Position numbers and translations under genes: made by a program
DNA from: Streptomyces sp. NBC_00234
GTDB lineage: Bacteria; Actinomycetota; Actinomycetes; Streptomycetales; Streptomycetaceae
Reading direction: 5' to 3'
DNA: 64,000 nt
Assembly (NCBI RefSeq): GCF_036195325.1
Contig: NZ_CP108101.1
Span: 1,550,001 to 1,614,000, forward strand
Shown: positions 56,623-64,000 of the stretch, piece after piece
Layout of the letters: each line of letters starts with the position of its first letter
Numbering within the stretch: the first letter of the stretch is position 1
The notes under the pieces: model-generated
Databases searched by the model: none
What the model was told of the DNA's origin: nothing
The model's input: the letters and a program-made list of their open reading frames with translations, nothing else

Positions 56623-58958
56623 CTGCGCTTCCCCGGGGGGAAACCCCAGGCCCCTCGGCCGAAGACACCGAGGAGGGTGGCCTCACCGCCGCCGGTACCC
56701 CGGCCGCCGACGACTCGGCCGACGTCTCCGGCGACGTTTCCCGTGAGGACTCCGGAGCGGACGGCGCCCCGGACAACGACGCGGAAGCCGACTCGGACGA
56801 CGCGGAAGCCGAGAGCCCCGGTCCGGAGGCCGCCGGTGCCGCCGAAGGCACCGAAGAGACCGCTGCCGGTACCGAAGGAGCCGGAGAGGCGAAGCCCGAG
56901 CTCTCCGAGGCCCAGGCCGAGCTCGCCGCCCAGCGCGAACTGCGCGAGCGCATCGAGAAGCGCAAGGCCGAGAAGGAAGGCCCCATCCCCGCCGGTACGA
57001 AACTGAGCGGCACCGCCGCGGATCTACTGGCCGCCGTGCGTGCCGTCGAGAGCGGCGAGAAGGCCGGCGCGGCGTTCTACGACGCCCCCGCATCGCCTCC
57101 CGCGCCCAGCCGCGCCGCCCAGCCCACCACCCCCGCACCCGCGCGGCCCCGGGCACCCGAACCGTCCCGCTCCGCGCAGGGAGCGTCGCCCGAGGCCACG
57201 GCCGCGGCGCAGGCCGTGCTCGCCGAGGGCGGGGCGCCCGAGGCGCTGGCACGCCCGGCGGCCGAGACCCTCGGGGAACAGGCCGCGGACGTCCTGCGCG
57301 AGGACCCCTGGCAGTTGCTGGCCGTGCCCGGAGTCCGTCCCGAGCAGGCCGACGGATTCGCCCGCGCCCTGCTGGGCGCCGGATGCGGACCGGACGACGA
57401 GCGGCGCACCGCGGCGCTCGTCGGCTGGCTGCTGGAGCGTGCGGCGCTCCAGGGCCACACCGCGCTGGACGCGTCGGCGGTACGCACGGCCCTGGCCGAA
57501 CGGGCGGTGACCGACCCGGACGCGGCCGTGGAGCATGCCGTGGCCGAGGGTGTGGTGCTCCTCTTCGAGGAGGGCATGGACCCCACCGGGTCCGCCGCCC
57601 CGGCCGAGCCCGACGAGGACGACCAGGCCGAACAGCCCGGCGAGAGCGCCGGGGAGGACGCCGACGACGCACAGCAGCCGGGTCCGGTGCTGCTGGGACT
57701 CGACCGGTACGCCCTGGCGGAGGAAAGCCTCGCGGACGGTCTGGCACGCCTGTTGAACGCCTGCGAGAAGGGTGCCGACTGGTCGCAGGCCGCGTCCGCC
57801 GCCCCGTCCCCCTCCGCTGCCGAACTCATCCGTACGGCCGCCACCGGCGGCCTGGTCGTCCACTCGGGCGGCGAGACGGCACGGGCCGAACCCGCGGCCC
57901 TGATCGCGGCGGCGAACGGACTGGGACTCCGGGCCGTGGGAGCGGCCCACAGCGTGGACGGCCGCCGACGGCTCGCCGAGGCGGTGGGTGATCCCCTGTC
58001 GGCGGTCACGCTCTCCGGACTGCTCTCCGGGACGGAGGGCCCGGGCCGGGACGAGGAGGGTGCGCTGGCGCTCGATCTGCTGGTGGTGCTCGACGCCCCG
58101 CAGCTGGACGTGGAGACCGCCGCGATCCTGGTGGAATCCCTCGCCGACGGCACCCGGCTGGTCCTGAGCGGCGACCCCGGAGTGCTGGGTTCCGCCGGCG
58201 CGGGGCGGGTGTTCGCCGATGTACTGGCCTCCCGCGCCTGCCCGCAGGTGGTGTCCCGCACCCCCGACCCCGGTCCGATCGGCGAGCTCGTCTCCGGCAT
58301 CGGCATCGGTGAGCTGAGCCAGGTCGAGGCTCCCGGCAGGGAAGTCGTGATCGTTCCCGTGCGCGACGCGGGCGAGGCGGTGCACCGCACCGTGCAGCTG
58401 GTCGCCGACTCGGTCCCCCGGGCCATCGGAGTGCCCTCGGCCGACACCCAGGTGATCACCGTGGGGCACGGCGGCGCCGCCGGCACCAGAGCACTGAACA
58501 CGGCGCTCAAGCAGCGCCTCAATCCGGGCCCCGGACGGTTCGCAGGCTTCGACCCGGGCGACCGCGTCGTCCACGTCCCCGCGCCCGGCCGTACCGTCCC
58601 CGGTTCGGTCGTCTCGGCCGACGCCGAGGGCCTTCATCTGGACTGCGCGGGCACGCCCGTGGTCGTGCCCCAGGACCGGGTCGAGTCGTCCGTCCGGCAC
58701 GGCTGGGCGCTCAGTGCCCACCAGGCGGCCGGCATGCGCTGGCCCGCCGTGGTCGTCGTGCTGCCCGGGGACGCCGCGCAGGGGCTGAGCAGGCCGTGGG
58801 TCTACACCGCCTTCAGCCGCGGTGAGCGCCATCTCTCCGTCGTCCACGGCGTGGACCAGGCCCTCCCTCGCGCCGTGGCGGAGATCCCCGCCCAGGAGCG
58901 GACCACGCGGCTGCGCCCCCTCCTGGAGGCGCTGCCGACCCCGGACGCCTCGTCCTAG
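56619..58958 (+). CDS. RecD2-like helix-hairpin-helix protein with degenerate helicase core
   Basis: This protein has 779 residues. The first 85 are an acidic Glu/Asp/Ala/Ser linker. HHH-like segments follow around 190-260 (DVLREDPWQLLAVPGVRPEQADGF). The RecD2 superfamily-1 region then has LVVHSGGETARAEP where Walker A GGPGTGKS is expected, LLVVLDAPQLD where Walker B VDEVSM is expected, a good motif III-like SGDPGVLGSAGAGRVFADVLA, and a clear C-terminal WVYTAFSRGERHLSVVHG. So the fold is retained but ATP-binding residues are lost. It starts as GTG overlapping the AKR stop. It may be a DNA-binding adaptor and not an active helicase. Confidence 0.8.
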   Translation: MTALPRGETPGPSAEDTEEGGLTAAGTPAADDSADVSGDVSREDSGADGAPDNDAEADSDDAEAESPGPEAAGAAEGTEETAAGTEGAGEAKPELSEAQAELAAQRELRERIEKRKAEKEGPIPAGTKLSGTAADLLAAVRAVESGEKAGAAFYDAPASPPAPSRAAQPTTPAPARPRAPEPSRSAQGASPEATAAAQAVLAEGGAPEALARPAAETLGEQAADVLREDPWQLLAVPGVRPEQADGFARALLGAGCGPDDERRTAALVGWLLERAALQGHTALDASAVRTALAERAVTDPDAAVEHAVAEGVVLLFEEGMDPTGSAAPAEPDEDDQAEQPGESAGEDADDAQQPGPVLLGLDRYALAEESLADGLARLLNACEKGADWSQAASAAPSPSAAELIRTAATGGLVVHSGGETARAEPAALIAAANGLGLRAVGAAHSVDGRRRLAEAVGDPLSAVTLSGLLSGTEGPGRDEEGALALDLLVVLDAPQLDVETAAILVESLADGTRLVLSGDPGVLGSAGAGRVFADVLASRACPQVVSRTPDPGPIGELVSGIGIGELSQVEAPGREVVIVPVRDAGEAVHRTVQLVADSVPRAIGVPSADTQVITVGHGGAAGTRALNTALKQRLNPGPGRFAGFDPGDRVVHVPAPGRTVPGSVVSADAEGLHLDCAGTPVVVPQDRVESSVRHGWALSAHQAAGMRWPAVVVVLPGDAAQGLSRPWVYTAFSRGERHLSVVHGVDQALPRAVAEIPAQERTTRLRPLLEALPTPDASS

Positions 58959-58974
58959 GACCGGTCCGGACGGC

Positions 58975-59009
58975 CCTGTGGCCCCGGTGCGTCGCACCGG
59001 GGCCACAGG
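58975..59009. terminator. Two-way terminator
   Basis: A perfect 16-bp stem (58975-58990 with 58994-59009) has a 3-base loop between the convergent RecD2-like and acidic protein genes. Confidence 0.8.
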
Positions 59010-59036
59010 AACCGCACACGCCGCGCCGGGTGGCGG

Positions 59037-59696
59037 TCAGGAACTGTCGGCCGTCAGGTCCTCCAGGTCCTCGTCGAGGTCGTCCTCGTCGAAGACCGAA
59101 CTGACGTCGAACCGGCACACCACCAGCTGCGGATCGGCCTGGTCGAAGGGGGCTCCCAGCCACTCCCCCGGCTCCGGAAGCTCGTCGGCGGCGGCGACCC
59201 AGAGCGTCGAGTCGCCCTCCTCCAGGCCGAACTCCTTGTGCCGCGAGGCGATCTCGTCCGCCTCGTACTCCCCGAAGATCACACCGAGCGCGGCATGGAC
59301 GCTCGTACCGACCACCCCGGCGACATCGCCGCCGCGCTCGTCCGGGTCGAGGTCGGCGAGCCGCTGCGCCTGGGCGAGGAGCCTCGGAGGCTCCGCCACG
59401 GCGTAGTCGCGCCGGATCAGCACACTCAGCGCATGGGGCTCGTCCGGGCCCGCGTAGGGCGGCAGTGAGTCGTCCGCACCGGGAATCTCGAAAGGGGTGA
59501 CCTCGTCGTGACGGTCGTAGAGCAGTTCGTCGTAGACCTCGGCCGCAGCGGCCAGTGCGTTGAACGCTTCGTAGACGGCGGGATCGTCGTCCCCGGTACG
59601 GCGTTCGACCGCGTCGAGGTGACGGTCGAGCGCGGTTTTGACCGCTTCAGCGGCGGCGCGTACCTCGGCAGCGGTGGGCTGCGCAGCATCAGACAT
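59037..59696 (-). CDS. Uncharacterised acidic actinobacterial protein
   Basis: This is a 219-residue soluble protein with no recognised domain. The N-terminal half is helical (VRAAAEAVKTALDRHLDAVERR), the middle holds PPYAGPDEPHALSVLIRRDYAV, and the C-terminus is strongly acidic (VFDEDDLDEDLEDLTADSS). The ATG at 59696 is preferred; 13 extra upstream codons start with Cys-rich noise. It is divergent from the DUF5703 gene by 47 bp. I do not recognise a function. Confidence 0.75.
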   Translation of the reverse strand: MSDAAQPTAAEVRAAAEAVKTALDRHLDAVERRTGDDDPAVYEAFNALAAAAEVYDELLYDRHDEVTPFEIPGADDSLPPYAGPDEPHALSVLIRRDYAVAEPPRLLAQAQRLADLDPDERGGDVAGVVGTSVHAALGVIFGEYEADEIASRHKEFGLEEGDSTLWVAAADELPEPGEWLGAPFDQADPQLVVCRFDVSSVFDEDDLDEDLEDLTADSS

Positions 59697-59743
59697 GGTG
59701 CAGACGCTATCCGTACACGGGCTCTGCCCGCACAATAGATGCG

Positions 59744-59932
59744 ATGCCGGAATACGAATTTGTCGACGTGTACGTGCCGCGCGGGGTGTCCCGCAAGGAA
59801 GCGACCCGCCTACTCACCGACCATGCCGAGTACGGACACTGGGAGTTGGACCGACTCACGCTGCGCCTGGACGGCAGCCGCAGAGTGCGGTTGCGGCGAC
59901 GGATCATCCGCCAGCTACGGGCTACCTGGTGA
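59744..59932 (+). CDS. DUF5703-like small basic protein
   Basis: This is a 62-residue protein, MPEYEFVDVYVPRGVSRKEA onward, that ends in a very basic tail (RRVRLRRRIIRQLRATW). I recognise it as the small DUF5703-type protein found at this place in Streptomyces. The pattern suggests a small beta-rich fold with a nucleic-acid-binding tail, but no function is known. A two-way hairpin follows. Confidence 0.75.
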   Translation: MPEYEFVDVYVPRGVSRKEATRLLTDHAEYGHWELDRLTLRLDGSRRVRLRRRIIRQLRATW

Positions 59933-59935
59933 GGC

Positions 59936-59969
59936 GGAGCGGGCCGCGCGGAGTCGCGCGGCCCGCTCC
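59936..59969. terminator. Two-way terminator
   Basis: A perfect 15-bp stem (59936-59950 with 59955-59969, arm GGAGCGGGCCGCGCG) has loop GAGT and a TTCT run on the plus side, between the DUF5703 and long chaplin genes. Confidence 0.85.
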
Positions 59970-60002
59970 TTCTCACACGTGTACGCCGGTTTCGTCGTGC
60001 CG

Positions 60003-60773
60003 TTACGCGGCGCTGCGGGAGCGGCGGTAGAGCACCGTGCCCGCGCCCGCGAGCAGCAGGCCCGCGCTCGCCGGGATCAGCAGGTCGAGCCCGCCCGCAC
60101 CGGTCTGGGCGAGCTGCTCGTCCGCGATGATCTGGGTCTCCGGAGCGTTGGGCTCGGAGGGACCGTTCACGGGCGGGTGGACCGGCTTGCCCGGGGTGAC
60201 GGGCGTCTCCGGGTTCTCGGTCGGCGGGCTGACCTGCGCGTCGTTGCCGCAGTCGTTGCCGAAGACCGGGTTGAGCAGTCCACCGATGGTGACGCTGTTG
60301 CCGCAGACGTTCACGGGAATGTCGATCGGGACCGCGATGTGGTTGCCGGAGCCGATGCCCGGCGAGCCCTTGGCCTCTCCCTCGGCCGTGGCCGAGGGGG
60401 CGCGGTGCCGGCCGGTCCCCGGGCTCCCCGCGGTCCGGTCGGTCTCGTGGGCGGTGGATCCGTCCGCGGCGGGGCCGCCGGAGCCGTCGCCGCCAGGAGC
60501 ACTGTCGTACGCGTCCTGCTCCGCGCCCGCCGATCCGTTTCCGCAGTCGTTTCCGGCTGCCGGGTTGAGCAGTCCGACGACGCTGACCGAGTTGCCGCAG
60601 ACATTGACCGGTACGTCGATCGGGACCTGGACGGAATTCCCCGACAGCACCCCCGGGGAATTCGACGCGGAGCCGGCCGCTCCCGCGTCGGCGTGTGCGT
60701 AACCCCCACTCAGCGCGAGCACTCCGCCCGCCGCTGCCATGGTGATCAGGCCCTTACGTGTGACCTGTCGCAT
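60003..60773 (-). CDS. chpC: Long chaplin with two chaplin domains and sortase signal (ChpC-like)
   Basis: This is a cell-wall-anchored chaplin of 256 residues, a secreted amyloid-forming surfactant protein needed for aerial hyphae. The signal peptide ends at about ALSGGYAHA. Two chaplin domains carry NVCGNSVSVVGLLNPAAGNDCGN and NVCGNSVTIGGLLNPVFGNDCGN, each with two cysteines. The linker between and after them is Gly/Pro/Ser/Thr-rich. The C-terminus has LAQTG, a hydrophobic segment and RRSRSAA, the sortase-type anchor of long chaplins. A shorter chaplin lies just upstream in the same direction. Confidence 0.9.
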   Translation of the reverse strand: MRQVTRKGLITMAAAGGVLALSGGYAHADAGAAGSASNSPGVLSGNSVQVPIDVPVNVCGNSVSVVGLLNPAAGNDCGNGSAGAEQDAYDSAPGGDGSGGPAADGSTAHETDRTAGSPGTGRHRAPSATAEGEAKGSPGIGSGNHIAVPIDIPVNVCGNSVTIGGLLNPVFGNDCGNDAQVSPPTENPETPVTPGKPVHPPVNGPSEPNAPETQIIADEQLAQTGAGGLDLLIPASAGLLLAGAGTVLYRRSRSAA

Positions 60774-60843
60774 AGGTTCGTTTCCTGCCTTCTGCCTTCC
60801 GAAATACCCCCGGACGCGACCGCGCGAGGGCCGAATGCCCAGC

Positions 60844-60876
60844 GGCCCCGGAGTGCATGGCGCGCACTCCGGGGCC
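60844..60876 (-). terminator. Terminator after the short chaplin gene
   Basis: A perfect 13-bp stem (GGCCCCGGAGTGC 60844-60856 with its complement at 60864-60876) has a 7-base loop, 37 bp past the short-chaplin stop at 60913. It may limit read-through to the long chaplin. Confidence 0.7.
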
Positions 60877-60912
60877 GACCGAGCTCAAACCCTTACGGGT
60901 TGACGATCAACG

Positions 60913-61146
60913 TCACGCGTTGACGCAGGTGTTGCCGAAGGCGGGGTTCAGGAGCCCGATCACGGAGACGGTGTTTCCACACACGTTCACCGGGACGTGG
61001 ACGGGGACCTGGACGACGTTGCCCGAGAGCACGCCGGGGCTGCCGATGGCAGCACCCTGGGCGCCCGAGTCAGCGGCGGCCATACCCGCACCCGCGAGCA
61101 CGAGACCACCGGTAGCGGCCGCGATGGCGGCAACCTTCTTGATCAT
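60913..61146 (-). CDS. chpH: Short chaplin (ChpH-like)
   Basis: This is a secreted 77-residue chaplin. Signal peptide MIKKVAAIAAATGGLVLAGAGMAAA is cleaved before DSGAQGAAIGSPGV, leaving one chaplin domain with NVCGNTVSVIGLLNPAFGNTCVN. The two cysteines form the single disulphide of short chaplins, and the mature protein assembles into amyloid rodlets on the aerial surface. AGGAGGA precedes the start. The gene sits beside the long chaplin, as in the chpC-chpH pair of S. coelicolor. Confidence 0.93.
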   Translation of the reverse strand: MIKKVAAIAAATGGLVLAGAGMAAADSGAQGAAIGSPGVLSGNVVQVPVHVPVNVCGNTVSVIGLLNPAFGNTCVNA

Positions 61147-61164
61147 TATTCCTCCTAGTTGGCA

Positions 61165-61222
61165 ATGCGGTCCCAGCCGCGGACCGCATCACTTGTAACG
61201 AGGAGTACCTATGGGGGCTACG
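61165..61222 (-). promoter_or_regulatory. Likely sigma-BldN promoter and leader hairpin of chpH
   Basis: On the minus strand CGTAGC (61217-61222) and CGTTAC (61195-61200) lie 16 bp apart, close to the CGTAAC-N16-CGTTGA pattern I recall for sigma-BldN. Downstream, ATGCGGTCC (61165-61173) and GGACCGCAT (61181-61189) form a perfect 9-bp inverted repeat with a 7-base loop, 19 bp upstream of the start. This is an inference from the pattern. Confidence 0.5.
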
Positions 61223-61290
61223 AGCGCCTGCCCGCTTTCACTCTTTCTGGTTATGTACGCACAGGCAGGCGAATCCCCGCGGAATTGGCT

Positions 61291-62616
61291 TCAGGAGTTG
61301 TCGATGAAGCGGTCGAGCACGCGCACCCCGAACTTCAGCCCGTCGACCGGGACACGCTCGTCGACACCGTGGAACATCCCCGCGAAGTCGAGCTCCGGCG
61401 GCAGCTTCAGCGGAGCGAATCCGAAGCCCCGGATGCCCAGGTCGTCGAAGGACTTCGCGTCGGTGCCGGCCGAGAGCATGTACGGCACGGCACGGGCGAT
61501 CGGGTCCTCGGCCACCAGCGCCGTCTGCATCGCGTCGACCAGGGCGCCGTCGAAGGTGGTCTCCAGCGCCTTGTCCGCGTGCACGTCCTCGCGCTTCACG
61601 TTGGGGCCGAGGATCCGGTCCAGGTCGGCGAGGAACTCCTCCTCGTACCCCGGCAGGAACCGCCCGTCCACGTGCGCGGTGGCCTGTCCCGGAATGACGT
61701 TGACCTTGTAGCCCGCACCGAGCTGCGTCGGGTTGGCGGTGTTCTGGAGGGAGGCGCCGATGAGCTTGGAGATGCCGCCCAGCTTGGCGAGCGTCTCGTC
61801 CATGTTCTCGGGGTCGAGCTCGGTGCCCAGGGCGTCCGAGAGCTCGTCCAGGAAGTGCCGCAGGGTCTTGGTCACCCGCACGGGGAACTTGTGCCGCCCG
61901 AGGCGCCCGACGGCCTCGGAGAGCTCCGTGATGGCGTTGTCCTTGTGGATCATCGAGCCGTGACCGGCGGAGCCGTCCACGGTCAGCTTCATCCAGTGCA
62001 TGCCCTTCTGGGCCGTCTCCACGAGGTAGAGCCGCAGCTTCTCGTTGACCGTGAAGGAGAACCCGCCGACCTCGCTGATGGCCTCGGTGACGCCCTCGAA
62101 CAGTCCGGGGTGCTTGTCGACGAGGAATCTGGCGCCGTAGGTGCCGCCCGCCTCCTCGTCCGCGAGGAAGGCCAGGACGATGTCGCGCGGAGGCTTGCGG
62201 CCACTGCGCATGCGGTCACGGACGACCGCGAGGGTCATGGCGTCCATGTCCTTCATGTCGACCGCGCCGCGGCCCCAGACGCAGCCGTCCGCGATCTCGC
62301 CGGAGAACGGGTCGTGCGTCCAGTCGGCCGCGTTGGCCGGCACCACGTCGGTGTGCCCGTGGATCAGGAGCGCGGGCCGGGACCGGTCCTCGCCCTCGAT
62401 GCGGGCCACGGTGGAGGCGCGACCCTTGTGGGATTCGAAGATCTGCGGTTCGAGCCCGACCTCGGCGAGCTTCTCCGCGACGTACTCGGCGGCGAGCCGC
62501 TCCCCCGGCCCCGAGTGGTCCCCGTAGTTGCTGGTGTCGATCCGGATCAGGTCACGGCAGAGGTCCACGACCTCGTCCTCGCCGGAGACGGTCCGCGCCG
62601 TGTTGGTCTCGCTCAC
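61291..62616 (-). CDS. M20 family metallopeptidase
   Basis: This is a di-zinc exopeptidase/deacylase of 441 residues. HGHTDVVPA contributes the first His/Asp; WGRGAVDMKD the bridging Asp; LADEEAGG the catalytic Glu and the next ligand; and MFHGVDERVPVD the late His. The inserted dimerisation domain is in the middle. It resembles the M20 peptidases usual in Streptomyces at this place, but the substrate (peptide or acyl amino acid) is not known. GTG 62616 has GGAAGGA upstream. Confidence 0.88.
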   Translation of the reverse strand: MSETNTARTVSGEDEVVDLCRDLIRIDTSNYGDHSGPGERLAAEYVAEKLAEVGLEPQIFESHKGRASTVARIEGEDRSRPALLIHGHTDVVPANAADWTHDPFSGEIADGCVWGRGAVDMKDMDAMTLAVVRDRMRSGRKPPRDIVLAFLADEEAGGTYGARFLVDKHPGLFEGVTEAISEVGGFSFTVNEKLRLYLVETAQKGMHWMKLTVDGSAGHGSMIHKDNAITELSEAVGRLGRHKFPVRVTKTLRHFLDELSDALGTELDPENMDETLAKLGGISKLIGASLQNTANPTQLGAGYKVNVIPGQATAHVDGRFLPGYEEEFLADLDRILGPNVKREDVHADKALETTFDGALVDAMQTALVAEDPIARAVPYMLSAGTDAKSFDDLGIRGFGFAPLKLPPELDFAGMFHGVDERVPVDGLKFGVRVLDRFIDNS

Positions 62617-62797
62617 GCTGCTTCCTTCCACTGTCGCTGTGGTGCTCCCCCACATCCTCCCGCGCCCGCCCCGTGGGCCCAAGGGCGCCCACCCGGGCGT
62701 CCGCCCTTCGCGCCGCCCCTGGCGTGATCGAGCACCCCCGAATGTTTGCTATGGTTTTCCACGTCGGAACGGGCCGGGCCCGCGAGACAGACACCTT

Positions 62798-62885
62798 GTC
62801 CGGGTGGCGGAATGGCAGACGCGCTAGCTTGAGGTGCTAGTGCCCTTTATCGGGCGTGGGGGTTCAAGTCCCCCCTCGGACACCA
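62798..62885 (+). tRNA. tRNA-Leu, anticodon GAG
   Basis: The acceptor GTCCGGG pairs with CTCGGAC near 62875-62881. The anticodon stem CTAGC/GCTAG encloses loop TTGAGGT, with anticodon GAG at 62831-62833. A long variable arm (TGCCCTTTATCGGGCG) marks a class II tRNA; the T arm is GGGGG/CCCCC with TTCAAGT. CCA is encoded. It reads CUC and CUU codons. Confidence 0.95.
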
Positions 62886-62909
62886 CGGGTAATCCGCGGG
62901 TTACCGGAG

Positions 62910-62946
62910 AGTGCTGGTTGAGATTCGTCTCGACCAGCACTTTTTT
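62910..62946 (+). terminator. Terminator of the tRNA gene
   Basis: A 14-bp stem with one G-T pair (62910-62923 with 62928-62941) carries a TTCG tetraloop and ends in TTTTTT, 24 bp past the tRNA. Confidence 0.92.
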
Positions 62947-62981
62947 GTTGTCCTGAGTGGGCTGCTTCGTGGGCTCCCGGC

Positions 62982-63001
62982 ACAAGCCCCCCTTCGGACA
63001 C
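62982..63001 (+). repeat. Imperfect copy of the tRNA-Leu 3' end
   Basis: CAAGCCCCCCTTCGGACACC matches the tRNA 3' end CAAGTCCCCCCTCGGACACC (62864-62883) at 18 of 20 positions. Duplicated tRNA 3' ends are the footprint of site-specific integration (attachment sites). Here only about 100 bp lie between them and hold no gene, so it may be a decayed attachment site or chance. Confidence 0.45.
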
Positions 63002-63082
63002 CCGCAGGACGAATCACCGGTCGGGCTTCCGGGATCACCGGTGATTCGTCGCCCACCCGGCCTGATGGGCCTCCCGGGTGCG

Positions 63083-64000
63083 TCAGCGGATCGCGCGCCG
63101 AGGAACGAGCCCCTGGGCGCCTAGTTCGTCCAGGACGAGTGCGGCGTACTCGGTGGCCCCGCGCGTGGAGGTGTGGGTGTTGTCGCGCCGCTCGTTGTAG
63201 AGGTAGAGGGCCTTGGAGCCCTCCGGGCCGAGCTCCTCCACCCGCGCCCTGGTCAGGGCGGTGAGGTCGACGAGCGGGGTGTCGTGCTCGATGGCGAGCG
63301 CGCGTATCTCGGCGGGCAGGTCCACCCCCAGGCCGTTGACGAGGAGCGCGGTGCCGTTGTCGAGGGTTCCGTCGGCGTTGAACCAGCGGCGGACGATCGG
63401 CGTGACGAGGACGGGCTGCCCGCCCTCCGCCCGTACACCCCGGATCATCGCGGTGAGGTTGGCGCGGTAGGTCTCGCGGTCGGTCTGCTTGTCGTTGTGG
63501 GCGAGCTGGATCAGGACGAGGTCGCCGTGGCCGATCCGGGACCGGAGTGCGGGGAAGAGCGCCGGGTTGTCGAGGAAGGACTGCGAACCCTCCCCCGAAT
63601 CGGCGTAGTTGGCGACGGTCAGCCGGTCGGTGAGGTACTGGGGAAGCTGTTGCCCCCAGCCGGAATAGGGGTCACCGGGCTGGTCGCAGACGGTGGAGTC
63701 GCCCGCGAGGAGGATCTGCGGCGTACGGACCGGAGTGACACGGAGCGCGGCGAGCTGCGGGGCCGTACCACCGAAGGTGAGGTCGAGCCCGGGGCTTCCG
63801 GCGGGTCCGGTCGGCTCGCCCTCCGGGTCGCGCACATCCACGGTGAAGCTGCGGCGCACGGTCCGGCCCGCGGCGTTCGGGGTCTCGGCGAGCATGGTTC
63901 TGCGCGTCTCGGCAGTGACACCCGTGGAACCGGCCTCCACGCCGCCGCCGAGAAGCGCCGAGACGCGGTAGGTACCGGGGGCTACGTCGAAGTGGCAGAC
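63083..64000 (-). CDS. SGNH/GDSL esterase, rhamnogalacturonan-acetylesterase-like (cut by window edge)
   Basis: The frame runs off the right edge; 305 residues are visible. The N-terminal part (YRVSALLGGG ... RRTMLAE ... RRSFTVDV) resembles the beta-sandwich domain found before such esterases. The SGNH core has LLAGDSTVCDQ (Ser), the Gly block (ADSGEGSQSF), HNDKQT (Asn), and DNTHTSTRG (Asp and His). The family removes acetyl groups from pectic or other plant polysaccharides outside the cell. No export signal can be checked since the start is missing. Confidence 0.85.
   Translation of the reverse strand, partial: VCHFDVAPGTYRVSALLGGGVEAGSTGVTAETRRTMLAETPNAAGRTVRRSFTVDVRDPEGEPTGPAGSPGLDLTFGGTAPQLAALRVTPVRTPQILLAGDSTVCDQPGDPYSGWGQQLPQYLTDRLTVANYADSGEGSQSFLDNPALFPALRSRIGHGDLVLIQLAHNDKQTDRETYRANLTAMIRGVRAEGGQPVLVTPIVRRWFNADGTLDNGTALLVNGLGVDLPAEIRALAIEHDTPLVDLTALTRARVEELGPEGSKALYLYNERRDNTHTSTRGATEYAALVLDELGAQGLVPRRAIR

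Noticed and set aside
57024..59006. 660-residue minus-strand frame opposite the RecD2-like gene
   Set aside because: Gly/Arg/Val-rich antisense shadow without a ribosome site or any domain.

Overview
The window is chromosomal DNA from a Streptomyces or a very close actinomycete. The evidence is its very high GC content, GTG/TTG starts with strong GGAGG-type ribosome sites, a complete Pup-proteasome locus, a mycothiol ligase (mshC), a gyl-type glycerol operon, and two chaplin genes found only in sporulating streptomycetes. Most genes are core genes in an order I recall from other Streptomyces. A few blocks look like accessory insertions.

Layout. 1-1341: end of an allophanate hydrolase gene. 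1357-9110 (minus): HelY-type helicase, lipid kinase, TatC, TatA, two small proteins, and the WYL regulator pair PafC/PafB. 9226-20338 (minus): two FKBP prolyl isomerases, then the Pup-proteasome genes pafA, prcA, prcB, pup, dop and arc. A divergent MFS/LacI pair splits pafA from prcA, and a worn endonuclease-VII fragment sits between pup and prcB. 20579-25595: ferredoxin, secreted protein, tRNA m1A58 methyltransferase, site-2 protease with CBS domains, RecB-like nuclease and an orphan response regulator. 25654-31953 (minus): peptide-type binding lipoprotein, HAD phosphatase and MetH. 32191-37239 (plus): gylR-glpF-glpK-glpD. 37377-43894: a FadR-type regulator facing a five-gene sugar-acid operon (permease, ATPase, binding protein, SDR, L-fuconate dehydratase). 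44150-53400: PAC2 protein, a 162-bp palindromic repeat, a secreted GH31 glycosidase, then mshC with its conserved partners (kinase-like, DUF3090, histidine phosphatase) and CorA. 53419-59932: ferritin-like protein, F420-type oxidoreductase, aldo/keto reductase, a degenerate RecD2-like protein and two small uncharacterised proteins. 60003-64000: chaplins ChpC- and ChpH-like, M20 peptidase, tRNA-Leu(GAG) and a partial SGNH esterase.

How the genes work together. Dop deamidates Pup (here ending GGQ), PafA ligates it to substrates, Arc unfolds the tagged proteins, and PrcA/PrcB degrade them; PafB/PafC are DNA-damage regulators of the same neighbourhood. GylR probably controls itself and glpFKD through a repeated 12-bp element. 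The FadR-type regulator probably controls both its own gene and the fuconate operon through a shared ACATCSGATGT palindrome. Many gene ends carry long perfect GC-rich hairpins that act as one-way or two-way terminators.

I found no CRISPR array, transposase, prophage or biosynthetic cluster. The most unusual items are the catalytically worn endonuclease fragment translationally overlapping prcB, the RecD2-like protein that has lost its ATP-binding motifs, the sugar ABC ATPase with a degenerate second half, the 162-bp palindromic repeat, and the FadR operator pair.
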